From Platanthera guangdongensis (lineage: Eukaryota; Streptophyta; Magnoliopsida; Asparagales; Orchidaceae), in contig CM077150.1 in assembly GCA_039583875.1 (NCBI GenBank), positions 187,926,375 through 187,990,374 of the forward strand: 64,000 nt of DNA, in the 5' to 3' direction. This document shows positions 8,938 to 18,226 of the stretch, in pieces. The notes under the pieces are model-generated. The model had not been told where the DNA came from and searched no databases. It saw only the letters and a program-made list of their open reading frames with translations. The translations under genes and the position numbers were made by a program. Positions within the stretch are counted from its first letter, which is position 1, and the number at the start of each line of letters is the position of its first letter.

Positions 8938-10665
8938 CCAGCCTTCTCCGCCACGGACGCTCCGGTCGCTGACGCTCCCGTCGCCGACGCTCCCGATGAT
9001 CTGGATGTTCCCATTGCCCTTCGCAAAGGGGTGCGGGCGTGTACTCAACACCCGCTCACGGCTGTTGTTTCTTATGATCAGCTTTCTCCTTCTCGCAGGT
9101 GTTTTGCCTTGGCTATCTCTGCTACTTCTACTCCTCGTACCTACCAGGAGGCTCTCGCTCTCCCTCATTGGAAGTCTGCCATAGATGAGGAGATGGCTAC
9201 TCTTACTGAACGGGGTACCTGGACCCTGGTTCCTCCTCCCGTGGGCACTGATGTGGTTGGCTGTCGCTGGGTCTTTGTTGTGAAGTTTCGCCCCGACGGC
9301 ACTGTGGATCGCTACAAAGCCCGGCTGGTGGTCAAGGGCTTTACTCAGACTTATGACGTTGATTACTTTGATACCTTCTCTCCGGTTGCTCGCCTCAGCA
9401 CCATCCGGGTTCTCTTTTCTGTGGCTGTTAACCGGGCTTGGGCTATTTCCCAGCTTGATGTGAAGAATGCCTTTCTCTATGGCGATCTTCAGGAGGACGT
9501 CTATATGGAGCAACCTCCTGGGTATGTTGCTCAGGGGGAGACCCGTGTCTGTCATTTGAAGAAGGCCATTTATGGCCTAAAGCAGAGCCCTCGGGCATGG
9601 TTCGAAAAATTCAGTGGTATTGTGGCAACCATCGGCTTTCAAAGGAGTTCGGCCGATCACTCCTTATTCATTCGCAAAACGGCCTCGGGACTGGTGGTTT
9701 TGGCCGTATATGTGGATGATATTCTCCTTACTGGTGATGACCGAGATGGGGTGGACTTGATGAAGAAGCACCTCCGTCAGCACTTGGTCACGAAGGATAT
9801 GGGCTCCCCAAAATACTTTTTGGGGATAGAAATCTCTCGGAAACCTGACTCCTTGGTTCTCTCTCAACGGAAGTATGCCCTTGATCTTCTTCGAGAAGCA
9901 GGCTTGACAGGTGCCAAACCAGCTCATCTTCCCATGGCTGTTGGAGAAGACAAAACGTGGACGGATGAATCGCCTCCTCTATCTGATGTCACACAGTACA
10001 GACGTTTGGTAGGGAAACTCATCTATCTCACGGTGACTAGACCCGACATCGCCTACGCTGTAGGAAAGGTCAGTCAGTTTATGCAAGCTACTAGGGAGTG
10101 TCATCTTCAGTCCGCCCTGAAGATTTTAGAGTATATCAAAGCAGCACCGGGCAGAGGGTTACTCTTCCAGAAAAATGGCCATCTGAGGGTTGAGGCCTAC
10201 TCAGACTCAAGTTACGCGGATGACAAAGGCGATCGTAAATCCACGTCAGGTTTTTGTACCTTTGTTGGAGGTAATCTCGTGAGTTGGAAGAGCAAGAAAC
10301 AGTCTGTTGTTTCCAGATCCAGTGCCGAAGCAGAATACCGGAGTATGGCGTCAACTACGTGTGAGTTAAAGTGGTTGCGGACTCTCATGCTTGACCTGGG
10401 CGAGGTATATGATTGTCCTCTCCCTATGTTCTGTGACAACAAGGCCGCTATACACATATCCAGAAATCCGGTCTTCCATGAGAGAACGAAGCATATAGAG
10501 GTTGACTGTCACTTCATTTGGGAGGAGATTTTGAAGAATCAGATTTGTACTCCTTTTGTCACCTCTGACAAGGAGTTGGCAGATATCTTCACCAAGCCGG
10601 TTTCTACTTCCTTCTTCCGCATTTGTGACAAGCTGGGCATGATTGATATCTATGCTCCAGCTTGA
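8938..10665 (+). CDS. RT-RNase H of element B (frame-shifted from gag)
   Basis: The open frame begins upstream at 8761, but pol-like sequence is recognisable only from about 8938 (FSATDAPVADAP, then IALRKGVRACTQHP). RT motifs follow: RYKARLVVKGFTQ, LDVKNAFLYGDL, YGLKQSPRAWFEK, and active site YVDDILLTG at about 9711. RNase H shows DSSYADDKGDRKSTSG, SSAEAEYRSM, CDNKAAIH and DIFTKP. The stop at 10665 precedes the polypurine tract by a few bases. No other lesion is seen, so this element is one frameshift away from an open gag-pol. Confidence 0.9.
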   Translation, partial: PAFSATDAPVADAPVADAPDDLDVPIALRKGVRACTQHPLTAVVSYDQLSPSRRCFALAISATSTPRTYQEALALPHWKSAIDEEMATLTERGTWTLVPPPVGTDVVGCRWVFVVKFRPDGTVDRYKARLVVKGFTQTYDVDYFDTFSPVARLSTIRVLFSVAVNRAWAISQLDVKNAFLYGDLQEDVYMEQPPGYVAQGETRVCHLKKAIYGLKQSPRAWFEKFSGIVATIGFQRSSADHSLFIRKTASGLVVLAVYVDDILLTGDDRDGVDLMKKHLRQHLVTKDMGSPKYFLGIEISRKPDSLVLSQRKYALDLLREAGLTGAKPAHLPMAVGEDKTWTDESPPLSDVTQYRRLVGKLIYLTVTRPDIAYAVGKVSQFMQATRECHLQSALKILEYIKAAPGRGLLFQKNGHLRVEAYSDSSYADDKGDRKSTSGFCTFVGGNLVSWKSKKQSVVSRSSAEAEYRSMASTTCELKWLRTLMLDLGEVYDCPLPMFCDNKAAIHISRNPVFHERTKHIEVDCHFIWEEILKNQICTPFVTSDKELADIFTKPVSTSFFRICDKLGMIDIYAPA

Positions 10666-10672
10666 GGGGGAG
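10664..10672 (+). other. Polypurine tract of element B
   Basis: GAGGGGGAG abuts the 3' LTR start at 10673 and overlaps the pol stop region. It primes plus-strand DNA synthesis. Confidence 0.85.
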
Positions 10673-11055
10673 TGTTGAAGTATTAGACCGGGCGGCTTGG
10701 CTTACTGATCCAGCGGTTTGTTGACCGAGCGGCTTAGCGGTCTGATCCAGCGGTTTGTAGACCGGGCGGTCTGTCGGTCTACCTCTGCGGTTTGTTCTAT
10801 CCTGCTGGAGTTGCCGAGCGGTTAGCCCATCTGTCTAACCGCGCGGCCTATGCGGTCTCCATTATTCTAGCCGCTCAGTACTGTAAATGTTTAGTCCCAC
10901 ATTGTTTGTATACTCTCTTTCTTATCTCCTCCATTCTATATAAGGGAGGCCATACCTTTGTAAACGATATCTTTTTTGGATAATAAAATTTCAATTATTC
11001 AAAAGTTTGTTCGCTTGTTCTCTACTTTTCGCTTCTTGTTCTCTACTTTCTAACA
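10673..11055 (+). repeat. 3' LTR of element B
   Basis: A 383-bp copy of the 5' LTR with two substitutions by hand count. TATA is at 10937-10944 and AATAAA at 10982-10987. The 5-bp duplication CTGAT follows at 11056-11060. Confidence 0.95.
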
Positions 11056-11060
11056 CTGAT

Positions 11061-11518
11061 GCTGATTATGCTGGATGCAGAATTGACAAGAAAAACACCA
11101 GTGGAACTTGTCAGTTTCTTGGTGACAGACTTGTCTCTTGGTTTTGCAAGAAACAAACATCTGTGTCAACTTCAACTGCTGAAGCTGAATATATGGCTGC
11201 AGGTAGTTGTTGTTCACAAATATTGTGGATTCAAAACCAACTCCTACACTATGACTACAACTTAGAGAAATCAAAAATATTTTGTGATAATACCAGTGCT
11301 ATTTTTATAGCTCAAAATCCAGTCCTCCATAGTAGGACAAATATATAGAAATTAGGCATCACTTTCTAAGGGATAATGTTGAGAAAAATAAAATTGAACT
11401 TCAATATATCCCAACTGATTTGCAAAGGGGAGATATTTTCACCAAACCGTTGGATGAAAAGAAACACACCTTCTTCCTAAATCAGTTAGGAATGTTAGAT
11501 GGAGGAAGTTTAAAATAA
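11061..11518 (+). pseudogene. RNase H end of element A pol
   Basis: Continues the RNase H interrupted at 5548: [26 protein letters not shown] and [13 protein letters not shown] are recognisable. A two-base deletion near 11340 shifts the frame before the [10 protein letters not shown] block, and the pol stop is at 11516-11518. Copy J on the minus strand has this region intact. The enzyme would degrade RNA in the RNA-DNA hybrid. Confidence 0.88.
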
Positions 11519-12012
11519 GTTCCAAGATTTTAAAACTCTAAAAATGATCAAGACTAGGCAAACATTTTAATTTTTCTAGTGTATAGAGTGTTTCTGATCT
11601 TTGAACTGCGCTTGACAATTTTTCCCCAGATCATCGAATGGAGATCGACGCTTTCCGAAATCGTCGACCAGAGTTCAGCGCTTCTCAGATAGTGCTCAAC
11701 TATCTCTCCAGGTCAGCGATCGTCGAACGAAGATCGACGATTTTGTTCTCTGAACTATCATCGAACGGAGCTCGACGCTCTCCAATATCGTCGAACGGAG
11801 ATCGACGATGTTGATGACCTTTCAGTTTCCTTTAGAAGCCCCGATCGTCGAACTGAGTTCAACGATCTTTCCTTTTCTGCGTCAAACCCTAATATAAAAC
11901 TCTTTTTTCGGCCGTCGTTCTCCCTTGCGCTTTCATACTTTCTGCAAAAATTCTCTTTCCCTCCAAACTTCTCTACACTTGGTCGTTTGTTTGTTGATTT
12001 TTGCAGGAAACA
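11519..12012 (+). other. Pol-ORF3 spacer of element A with palindrome cluster and acceptor-like site
   Basis: No gene. From about 11628 to 11860 there are six or more copies of the ATCGTCGA/TCGACGAT palindrome also found in gag and in the LTR. It is followed by a pyrimidine-rich stretch ending TTTTTGCAG at 12006, seven bases before the ORF3 ATG. Copy J has the same arrangement at 61203-61693. Confidence 0.8.
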
Positions 12013-12384
12013 ATGGCCGTCTCAGTTGCAGTCCTGGCCGCCATGAAATTTGATGCAGGATTTGATATAGATATGGACTCTTTCAACAACAGTGATCAGA
12101 TTTTCAGAGACATTCTAGAACTTTTCAAGGAGCAAAAGCTAGTTACTATAATGTCCACCAGAATCAAATTGGCTGCTGATTAAATCAAGGAGTGGGTCTA
12201 TACTGCCCACAACTAGGACCAGAATACAGTAATTGGCACAGTATCAGGAACTCAGGTACCTCTTACACCTGCTGCCCTGACAGAGATTTTTGGATTGAAT
12301 TCTGGAGAAGACACTGCTGAACTGTCTGGAGAAGAATTTTTTGATATGCTTAATAAAACGAGTCATTCTGATGCAAACCCTAGC
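12013..12384 (+). pseudogene. ORF3 of element A, first fragment
   Basis: Begins MAVSVAVLAAMKFDAGF at the ATG at 12013, as does the ORF3 of copy J. In-frame stops lie at 12181-12183 and shortly after, around 12213. The sequence is cut at 12384 by element C (duplication CTAGC) and resumes at 19853. Function is unknown; the N-terminal half resembles the 'putative plant transposon protein' domain found in plant retroelements, by remembered character only. Confidence 0.75.
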
Positions 12385-14002
12385 TGTTGAAATTTGTGAA
12401 GTGAAAGTGGGTGACGGGACAGGCCGCGCGGCCTGTGCGGACAGCTTTGGCGGACTGGGCGGACTGTGGGTTGCGGCCTGGTGAAAAGTCTGGTGGAAGC
12501 CGGCTGTGTTCTGAGCGGGTTGTAGCATGGAGTCCGCGGTTTGGTGCGGCCTGGTATCTGCGGATAGAGAGGCTTGCGGACTGGTGCTTTGCTCAGTGGT
12601 CGCGGGTGCAAGTTTGCGCTGTTGGCGGGTTGGTTCATGTTCGCGGAAAGCCTTGCGGACTGGTGTGTCCGCGGTTTTGGCTGTTGCGGACTGGGTTTTG
12701 AGCTTGGCTGAGGCCTTGTCGAGCTCAGGTGTTACAGCAGGTCTTGCTGTGGAGACCGGTTGGCGGACTGGTGTTTGGAGTCCGGGAGGAAGCTGCTGTG
12801 TTGGACAAGTGCGAGGAGCTCGCGGACTGGTTGCGGTCTGTGCTAGGGTGTTTGGCGGACGGGACTTTGTGTCCGCCATGCTCGCACTGGCCCTTGATGG
12901 TTTTGGACTTGGTCACACTTGGTGTCAAGTTCATGGTGTCCGCCGTATCCGCGAAGTCCGCTGTGACCGGGCGGACTGTTGCTGTTTGCCTTTGGTCGTG
13001 GACTTGTGGCGGATTGAGGTGTGAGTCTTGCGGACTGCCTCGGGTTGGTGCGGACTGCCATTGAAGAGGGTGCTGTCCTGCAGTGGTTGGAGCTTTGCGG
13101 GCTGGTGCCTTGTCCGCTTAGCTTGGGCGGACTGGAGAGGGTTCGTCAAATGGTTGCCTTGCTCCTGGCGGTTTCCCTTGGTGACTGGCTAAGTCCTCGC
13201 GGACTGAGCGGACGGTCGTTTGTGTTCGCGCGGACTGGGGCGGTGTCGCTATCTCTTGGGCGGTGACCACACTCCTCACCTTGCCTATAAATAGGACCCC
13301 CCTGGCACATCTACAGAAATCTAAGTAACGTGAGTGAACAGTAAATTGGGTTGGGCGAGTGCTGCGGTCTGTGTTTTCCAGTCCGTGCGGATTGTTTCAG
13401 GCTGACGGTTTGCTGTGTGCAGGTCGCGCGGATAACTTCAAGGAGCCAGGAGTTTGGCTGTGACTTCGGTCAGTGCTTGGAAGTGTGCGGTCTCTGCGGA
13501 CTCAGCAGGAGGTCGCTCTGCGGCTTGTCAGTTCTGTTTCAACTTTCCCAGCTTCAATAACCTGTCCGCCGGCTTCAGGCGGGTAGGGGAGTTCCTCAGT
13601 TCGGGTTCAGCAGGAGGCGAATAACGGTCTGTCCGCGCAGCCTCGCGGTCTCGGCGGACTCCGTGGTATTCGGCGGATTGCAGCATAGCTTGGGCGAGCT
13701 CAGCGGTCTCGGCGGTCTCGGCGACCTCGCGGTCTCGGCGGACTGGAGTGCTGTCCGCCCGGCTTGTTTTTTGGTTTCTTCTGTTTACAGCTGTAATACT
13801 AGCGAAATCATGTCTCGCTATGTATGCCTCGGATTGTAAAGAAGTGAATGCATAATAAGATCTTCTTGTGCTTCCATTGTTTTGTTGGGTGCAACCTCTA
13901 GTCCTTGGGTTTTCCGCAGGTTCAGCGTGCGAACTGGGTAGTTCCGAAGATATTAATTTGGTGTTTGGGCTATCTTGCTGACCACGTTGAGAAAATTTAA
14001 CT
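12385..14002 (+). repeat. 5' LTR of element C
   Basis: Begins TGTTGAAATTT and ends at the primer-binding site; the last base differs from the 3' LTR (T instead of A). More than twenty copies of GCGGACTG-like words fill 12400-13265. The TATA box TATAAATA is at 13286-13293, and further GCGG-rich words follow at 13360-13760. Long reading frames on both strands here are by-products of this GC-rich repetition. Confidence 0.93.
13286..13293 (+). promoter_or_regulatory. TATA box in the 5' LTR of element C
   Basis: TATAAATA lies in CTTGCCTATAAATAGGACC, right after the GCGGACTG-rich array. The same site is at 19131-19138 in the 3' LTR. Confidence 0.8.
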
Positions 14003-14013
14003 TGGTATCAGAG
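14003..14013 (+). other. Primer-binding site of element C (tRNA-iMet)
   Basis: TGGTATCAGAG directly follows the LTR; the match to initiator tRNA-Met then breaks down (GGAGG instead of CCAGG). Confidence 0.8.
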
Positions 14014-14143
14014 GGAGGTTTCTGAGGTTGCGGTGGTTCAGTTGCGTGAGCGGAGGTCAGCCAGTGTTGTTACTCAGTGATTGAGTGGTGATCAACCTGT
14101 GTTGTTGCTCGGAGCTGCTGAAGGGTACCAACAGGTGATTGCA

Positions 14144-17100
14144 ATGGAAGGAAGCTTAGCAAGAGGTCTTGGCATTGAACTCTTAACGCCGACTAACTAT
14201 AAAAAGTGGAAGTCGTGCATGAAGAGTTATCTTCTAGGCGAGGAGCTGTGGGAAGTCGTCGTTGGAGACGACAGACAGGAAGTAACTGCTGCTTTCGGTA
14301 CTGCTGAGCAGGTGAGGCTCTGGAGAAGAACTAATGCTAAGGCAGAGTTCGTTCTGAAGAGAGCTGTCTCTCCGGAACTGTTTGATCACATCATTGGATG
14401 TGAGTCGGCTGCTGATATTTGGACAACCATTGATGAGTTGTTCAATAGGAAGAATGTGGCGCGACTTCAGTTCCTGGAGAATGAGTTGGCCAGGGCAACT
14501 CAGGGAGACCTTTCCATCTCCAGGTACTTCTTAAAGATGAAGAGCTTGTGTGCTGAGCTGTCGGCACTGGATCCTGATGAGCCTATCTCTGAGGCAAAGA
14601 TGAAAAGGCACATTTTCCGCGGCTTGCGGAAGGAGTATGTGGCCTTTGTTACGTCTGTTCAAGGGTGGGCTACTCAGCCGTCGTTGCTGGAGCTGGAGAA
14701 TCTGCTTGCCTCGCAGGAGAGCTTAGCAAGTCAGATGGCTGGAGTGAATCTAAATCAGGAAGGCAGCGAGGCTCTCTTCTCAGGCAAGAAGAAGGGATGG
14801 GAAGGGAAGAAGAAGGTGCAGGCCGCTGGCGAGAAGGAGACTTCAACTTCGTATCCGCCGGAGAGGAGCAATGCTCCTAAGGACTGGAAGAAGAATCTGA
14901 AGTGCTACCGGTGTCATCAGCGAGGGCACTTCAAGCGGGACTGCAAGGTCAAACTGCAGCCTGGGCATGCTGCGGGAAAGGAGGAAGCTTGCTCGCGAAG
15001 TGAAGAAGCAGAATGGGGAGGAGCTTTCATGACGGGCACTTGTGTCCGGGCCTTATCTGCTGAGGACTTCAACAGCGAGTGGATCGTCGACTCCGGGTGT
15101 GGTCATCACCTCACCGGAGACAAGTCAAAGTTCACCTCCATGCAGGCTTACTCAGGTAATGAAGCTATTATCACTGCTGATAATACTGTTTATGCAGTAG
15201 AGAAGGAGGGGGTCGTGTCTTTGGGTAGTGATCAGGGGCCACTCACGTTAAGGAGTGTGTATCACGTACCGGGCATGAAGAAGAACCTCTTCTCGGTGAC
15301 CAACGCGGTGGACGCTGGGTATCACGTTCTGTTTGGGCCAACAGACGTGAGGTTCCTTCGCAACGTATCGGCGGTGAAGGCTGATGTTGCTCATGTTGGG
15401 AGGAGGGTGAAGAACTTGTTTGTTCTTTCCACCAGTGCCTATGTTGATAGGATGAGGGCCAATGATAGTGCGGCTATCTGGCATGAGAGGCTGGGGCATG
15501 TTGGCATGGACAAGCTAAAGGCAATGGCGAGTAGAAGTCTGGTGAGGGGGTTGCCGATGTTGTCCTCCTTTGGTGATGGGCATGTTTGTGCGGGCTGTCA
15601 ATACGGTAAGGCACATCGCCTTCCGTTTGATAAATCTCAAACAAGGAGCAAGAAACCATTGGAGTGTATTCATGGCGACCTGATGGGACCGACTGTTACC
15701 GCCAGCCTTGGTGGAAGCAAATACATGCTTGTCTTGGTTGATGACTACTCAAGGTATACTTGGGTGTACTTCTTAAAGGAGAAGTCGGATGCCTTCCGTT
15801 TGTTCGTGGAGTTCAAGGAGTTGGTAGAAGGCCGGCTTGGCTTGCGGATTAAGAAGTTTAGAACTGATAACGGGGGGGAGTTTGTCTCTTCCGAGTTTTC
15901 TAACTTCTGCAGGAAGCACGGGATCCAACGGGAGCTTACTTGTTCTCACACTCCACAACAAAATGGGATAGCGGAGCGGAAGATCCGTCATTTGACGGAA
16001 ACCTGCAAATGCTGGCTGCATGCGAAAGATATCCCGAGGTCCTTTTGGGCGGAGGGAATGTCTTGTGCTGCTTATGTTATCAACCGGATGCCACTCAGCC
16101 CTATCAACATGAAGACTCCTATTGAGCTGTTGCTGAAGGAGAAGCCGAGTGTTGGACACCTTCGGGTGTTCGGTTCAACTTGCTACGTGCATGTCCCGGA
16201 TGCTTCACGGACCAAGCTGGATGCGAAGGCAAGGAAACTTGTCTTTGTTGGCTATGATGAGCGGAAGAAGGGATGGAAGTGCATGGACCCTGTGACGAAG
16301 AAGTTCGTGGTGTCAAGAGACGTTGTCTTTGACGAGCTGACGTCATATGGAGGTGGCTCGGTGGAGCCTACCGGAAGTAGCAAGGTTGAGGAAGCACCGG
16401 TGGAGGCTGCTGAAGGCTTGGAGGAGGAGCTTGCTGTTTCTCCAGCAGCTCCTGTTGCTTCGAACTCCGAGGCTGAGCCTTCTGGCTCAGGAAGCAGGGG
16501 GAGCACTGCTCAATGCTTGCCCCAAGTAGGAGTGGAGCCTGAAGAAGCAACGGAAGCCGTGAGCAAGGAGCCATGTCTTCGGAGATCGAAGAGGGTGGTA
16601 AAGCCACCGGCTCGATACTGTGATGGGAATGCAGTGAGCTTTGTCTCCTGCTTCTTTGCAGGTCCTCTGGATGAGCGAGAGCCTGCAAACTTCAACGAGG
16701 CCACTGGAGTGAAGGAGTGGGATGATGCCATGAAGGAAGAGATTGATGCTCTGAAGAAGAATGAAACCTGGGACCTTGTGCCCAAGGTTGATGGCATTAC
16801 TCCGGTTACTTGCAAGTGGGTATATAAGTTGAAGAAGAAGGCTGATGGGAGCATTGATCGATTCAAGGCTCGCCTGGTCGCTAGAGGATTCTCACAGCAG
16901 TATGGAGAAGACTATGAGGAGACATTCAGTCCTGTTGCGAAGATGACATCTGTAAGAGTGGTGATCGCCTTGGCTGCTAGCAAGGGATGGAGGTTGTGGC
17001 AACTTGATGTGAAGAATGCTTTTCTTTACGGAGAGATTGACAAGGACATCTTCATGGATCAGCCGCTTGGTTTTGTCTCTGAAAAGCATCCAGACTATGT

Positions 17101-18226
17101 CTGCAAACTCAGGAAGGCTCTCTATGGGTTGAAGCAAGCTCCTCGAGCGTGGTATGGGAAGATTGCAGAGTACTTACAATTCTGTGGATACCTGGCTTCT
17201 AACTCGGATTCAAGCTTGTTCGTCAAGAAGAAGGGAGAGCTAAGAGTCTTGGTCCTACTGTATGTGGATGATATGATCATCACAGGGAACTCGGAGGAGG
17301 AAGTAGCAAGGCTCAGGGGAGAGCTTGCTATACGCTTCGAGATGAAAGACTTGGGAGAGTTGCATCACTTTCTTGGTCTGGAAGTGGAGAGGAAGGAGTG
17401 CGGGGTTCTCATTAGCCAGAAAGGGTATGCTGATCGCATTGTGAAGCGGTTTGGCATGGGCGAAGGGAAGAAGTGCTCTACTCCACTGGAACCTGGGCTA
17501 AAGCTTCGACGAGATGAGGGAAGGGTGCTTAATGATCCCTTGGTGTTCAGGGCTCTTGTTGGGAGCTTGATCTATCTGACGATTACAAGGCCGGATATAG
17601 CTTATGTTGTTGGCCGAGTAAGTCGGTATATGGCTGAACCAAGGCAATCTCATCTAGTGGCGGCGAAGGGGATTCTGAAGTATGTCAAGGTGACTTCTGA
17701 GATGGGACTCCTCTATAGAAGGGATGCGGAGGTTGCGTTGCTCGGGTACACGGATGCTGACTATGGCGGTGATTCGGATGATCGAAGGTCTACTTCAGGT
17801 TATGTGTTCACTTGCGGTTCAGCTAGCATCTCGTGGTGTAGCAAGAAGCAGGACTCAGTGTCGGTTTCAACCACGGAGGCGGAGTATAAGGCTTCGGCCT
17901 TGGCTGCTCGGGAAGCCGTTTGGTTGAGGAGACTCATAGAGGATGTTCATGAAGAAGTGCAAGGGCCTACTTTACTCCGGGGTGACAATGAGAGTGCTCT
18001 CAAACTGGTAAACAATCCAGTGTGTCACGCCAGGACCAAGCATATAGAGATTGATCACCATTTCATCAGGGAGAAGGTGTTGGAGGGGTCTCTGCTGGTC
18101 GGGCATGTTCGGAGTGAAGATAATCTTGCTGACATCTTCACGAAGCCGCTGTCGAAGGGGCCTTTTGAACGCTTGCGCAGCTTGCTGGGCTTGGTCACCA
18201 CTTCTCACTTCAAGGGGGAGTGTTGA
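14144..18226 (+). CDS. Gag-pol polyprotein of element C (intact)
   Basis: One open frame of 1360 residues from the ATG at 14144; the frame is open upstream to a TTG at 14081, but the ATG fits the family start. Order: Gag (residues 1-240), CCHC knuckle CYRCHQRGHFKRDC (about 254), protease VDSGCGHH (about 316), integrase HHCC (HERLGH ... CAGCQYGK) and DDE core (HGDLMGP, RTDNGGEF, NGIAERK), RT with [13 protein letters not shown] and YVDDMIITG (about 1040), and RNase H (DADYGGDSDDRRSTSG, STTEAEYKA, DNESALK, IFTKPL). The length is normal for Copia. The stop lies just before the polypurine tract. Nothing is missing that I can see. Confidence 0.95.
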   Translation: MEGSLARGLGIELLTPTNYKKWKSCMKSYLLGEELWEVVVGDDRQEVTAAFGTAEQVRLWRRTNAKAEFVLKRAVSPELFDHIIGCESAADIWTTIDELFNRKNVARLQFLENELARATQGDLSISRYFLKMKSLCAELSALDPDEPISEAKMKRHIFRGLRKEYVAFVTSVQGWATQPSLLELENLLASQESLASQMAGVNLNQEGSEALFSGKKKGWEGKKKVQAAGEKETSTSYPPERSNAPKDWKKNLKCYRCHQRGHFKRDCKVKLQPGHAAGKEEACSRSEEAEWGGAFMTGTCVRALSAEDFNSEWIVDSGCGHHLTGDKSKFTSMQAYSGNEAIITADNTVYAVEKEGVVSLGSDQGPLTLRSVYHVPGMKKNLFSVTNAVDAGYHVLFGPTDVRFLRNVSAVKADVAHVGRRVKNLFVLSTSAYVDRMRANDSAAIWHERLGHVGMDKLKAMASRSLVRGLPMLSSFGDGHVCAGCQYGKAHRLPFDKSQTRSKKPLECIHGDLMGPTVTASLGGSKYMLVLVDDYSRYTWVYFLKEKSDAFRLFVEFKELVEGRLGLRIKKFRTDNGGEFVSSEFSNFCRKHGIQRELTCSHTPQQNGIAERKIRHLTETCKCWLHAKDIPRSFWAEGMSCAAYVINRMPLSPINMKTPIELLLKEKPSVGHLRVFGSTCYVHVPDASRTKLDAKARKLVFVGYDERKKGWKCMDPVTKKFVVSRDVVFDELTSYGGGSVEPTGSSKVEEAPVEAAEGLEEELAVSPAAPVASNSEAEPSGSGSRGSTAQCLPQVGVEPEEATEAVSKEPCLRRSKRVVKPPARYCDGNAVSFVSCFFAGPLDEREPANFNEATGVKEWDDAMKEEIDALKKNETWDLVPKVDGITPVTCKWVYKLKKKADGSIDRFKARLVARGFSQQYGEDYEETFSPVAKMTSVRVVIALAASKGWRLWQLDVKNAFLYGEIDKDIFMDQPLGFVSEKHPDYVCKLRKALYGLKQAPRAWYGKIAEYLQFCGYLASNSDSSLFVKKKGELRVLVLLYVDDMIITGNSEEEVARLRGELAIRFEMKDLGELHHFLGLEVERKECGVLISQKGYADRIVKRFGMGEGKKCSTPLEPGLKLRRDEGRVLNDPLVFRALVGSLIYLTITRPDIAYVVGRVSRYMAEPRQSHLVAAKGILKYVKVTSEMGLLYRRDAEVALLGYTDADYGGDSDDRRSTSGYVFTCGSASISWCSKKQDSVSVSTTEAEYKASALAAREAVWLRRLIEDVHEEVQGPTLLRGDNESALKLVNNPVCHARTKHIEIDHHFIREKVLEGSLLVGHVRSEDNLADIFTKPLSKGPFERLRSLLGLVTTSHFKGEC
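18211..18220 (+). other. Polypurine tract of element C
   Basis: CAAGGGGGAG abuts the 3' LTR at 18221 and overlaps the end of the polyprotein frame. Confidence 0.85.

Larger units (their letters stand above)
5549..11055 (+). mobile_element. Element B: 5.5-kb Copia retrotransposon nested in A
   Basis: The element has two 383-bp LTRs, a primer-binding site, gag-pol and a polypurine tract, flanked by the 5-bp duplication CTGAT (5544-5548 and 11056-11060). Removing it restores the RNase H frame of element A. By eye the two LTRs differ at only two positions in 383, which suggests a recent insertion. Gag-pol is broken once by a frameshift near 8920. The Copia lineage is uncertain (Ale/Alesia/Ivana-like by size and protein character). 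Confidence 0.95.

Noticed and set aside
8277..9555. Minus-strand frames of 249 and 291 residues
   Set aside because: Shadows of the integrase and RT of element B; very basic and without domain motifs.
12244..13560. Many overlapping reading frames on both strands (also 17972-19405)
   Set aside because: They arise from the GCGGACTG-rich LTR of element C; all frames stay open because the repeats contain few stops.
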